Source of the DNA: Symbiodinium natans
Lineage: Eukaryota; Sar; Dinophyceae; Suessiales; Symbiodiniaceae
Direction: 5' to 3'
Assembly: GCA_905221605.1 (NCBI GenBank)
Contig: CAJNDS010002301.1
Location: 186,462-250,461 of the forward strand
DNA: 64,000 nucleotides
Shown: positions 63,395 to 64,000 of the stretch, one piece after another
Layout of the letters: the number at the start of each line of letters is the position of its first letter
How positions within the stretch are numbered: the first letter of the stretch is position 1
The notes under the pieces: model-generated
What the model was told of the DNA's origin: nothing
The model's database searches: none
Seen by the model: only the letters and a program-made list of their open reading frames with translations
Position numbers and translations under genes: made by a program

Positions 63395-64000
63395 CTGGCA
63401 AAAATCCTAAACCCTAAACCCTAAACCCTAAACCCTAAACCCTAAAACATCGGGGCTACCTAGTTGTTTATGACCAGGCCTCTCTGATCAGCAACATGGA
63501 AATGGTAAGAACATCGGTTCCCCAAATTGGGTAGCCAGCCTATGTAAGCCCTAAACCCTGAATGCTACATCCGAAACTCCGAAACCCCACCCCCAGACCC
63601 GTAAACCCTGAACTCAAAAACCCTTAAGCCCATAAACCCGTGAACCCAAAAACCCAAAACCTCCAAACCTAAAACCCTAAACACTTAGCCTCCAAACCCT
63701 CAACCCTGAACCCTAAGCCTCTACATCGATAAACCTAACCTAAACCCCTAAGCCTGTACACCCATAAACCCCTGGACCCTAAACCCGAAGCCTCTAAACC
63801 CTGAAAGCCTGAACCCTAAGCTGAACCCGACATCCTAAACTCTAAGCCCTAAACCCTAAACCCTAAACCCTAAATTCTAGGAAACCGCAAGCGAATCACA
63901 GAACCCGAGCCGAAGCCTCAGGCTTCAAGCGTCGCCCTTCCCACCGACTGTTGGGTTTAGGGTTCAGGGTTCTTGGGCGTCGCCCTTCCCCTGCCACTTT
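63395..64000. repeat. Degenerate CCCTAAA-like DNA to window end
   Basis: Mostly variants such as CCCGAAA, CCTGAAC and CCATAAA. GGGAAGGGCGACGC (minus) occurs twice near 63930 and 63985 around a short TTTAGGG patch. The 5' exons of the RRM gene probably lie here or beyond. Confidence 0.7.

Overview
The window looks like nuclear DNA of a dinoflagellate. Three things point there. (1) The telomere-type repeat is TTTAGGG. (2) Reconstructable genes are cut into very small exons whose introns often start with GC instead of GT, and joins usually read AG|G at both ends. (3) The best-read gene encodes a 6-TM voltage-gated cation channel with C-terminal EF-hands, of a kind common in dinoflagellates. Every exon I can support lies on the minus strand, as expected for the long one-way gene arrays of these genomes. 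No bacterial-type genes, rRNA, tRNA or CRISPR array were found. Exons were read by hand from splice-site phase and protein pattern; no alignment or RNA evidence was available.

Layout. 0-25.4 kb is mostly unique sequence. It holds a probable new gene start near 6.4 kb and the channel gene (13.47 kb down to 7.11 kb, minus strand): S2, S3, S4 voltage sensor, S5, pore, S6, EF-hand 1, EF-hand 2 and a terminal exon. Its introns contain a 450-base CA/CG tract and a small inverted-repeat element. More exon-like pieces lie at 1.5 kb and 14-21 kb. An AT-rich 190-base island sits at 3.37-3.55 kb and a 290-base G tract at 16.5-16.8 kb. 25.4-34.8 kb is a block of distinct satellites: a ~100-base array, purine-rich duplicated DNA, a 55-base array, a 31-base array, a 9-base AT hairpin array and a palindromic GGCCAAAT array.

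34.9-64 kb is a dense mosaic of short TTTAGGG tracts in both orientations, alternating with islands of 30-300 bases. Many islands are not junk. On the minus strand, eight between 63.35 and 54.32 kb join in frame into 120 codons of an RBM39/CC1-like splicing factor with one complete RRM. This gene therefore has tiny exons (22-66 bases) inside introns of 0.5-2.4 kb made largely of telomere-type repeat. Further islands (48.6, 46.3, 45.8, 45.4, 45.1, 44.0, 42.0, 40.8, 39.7, 37.6, 36.6 and 35.3 kb) look like exons of other minus-strand genes, two ending in stop codons. Several families of short inverted-repeat elements lie between them, and some copies are interrupted by telomere-type repeat. This suggests the repeat was added into existing DNA.

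The main result is a gene-bearing region whose introns are filled with interstitial telomeric repeat.
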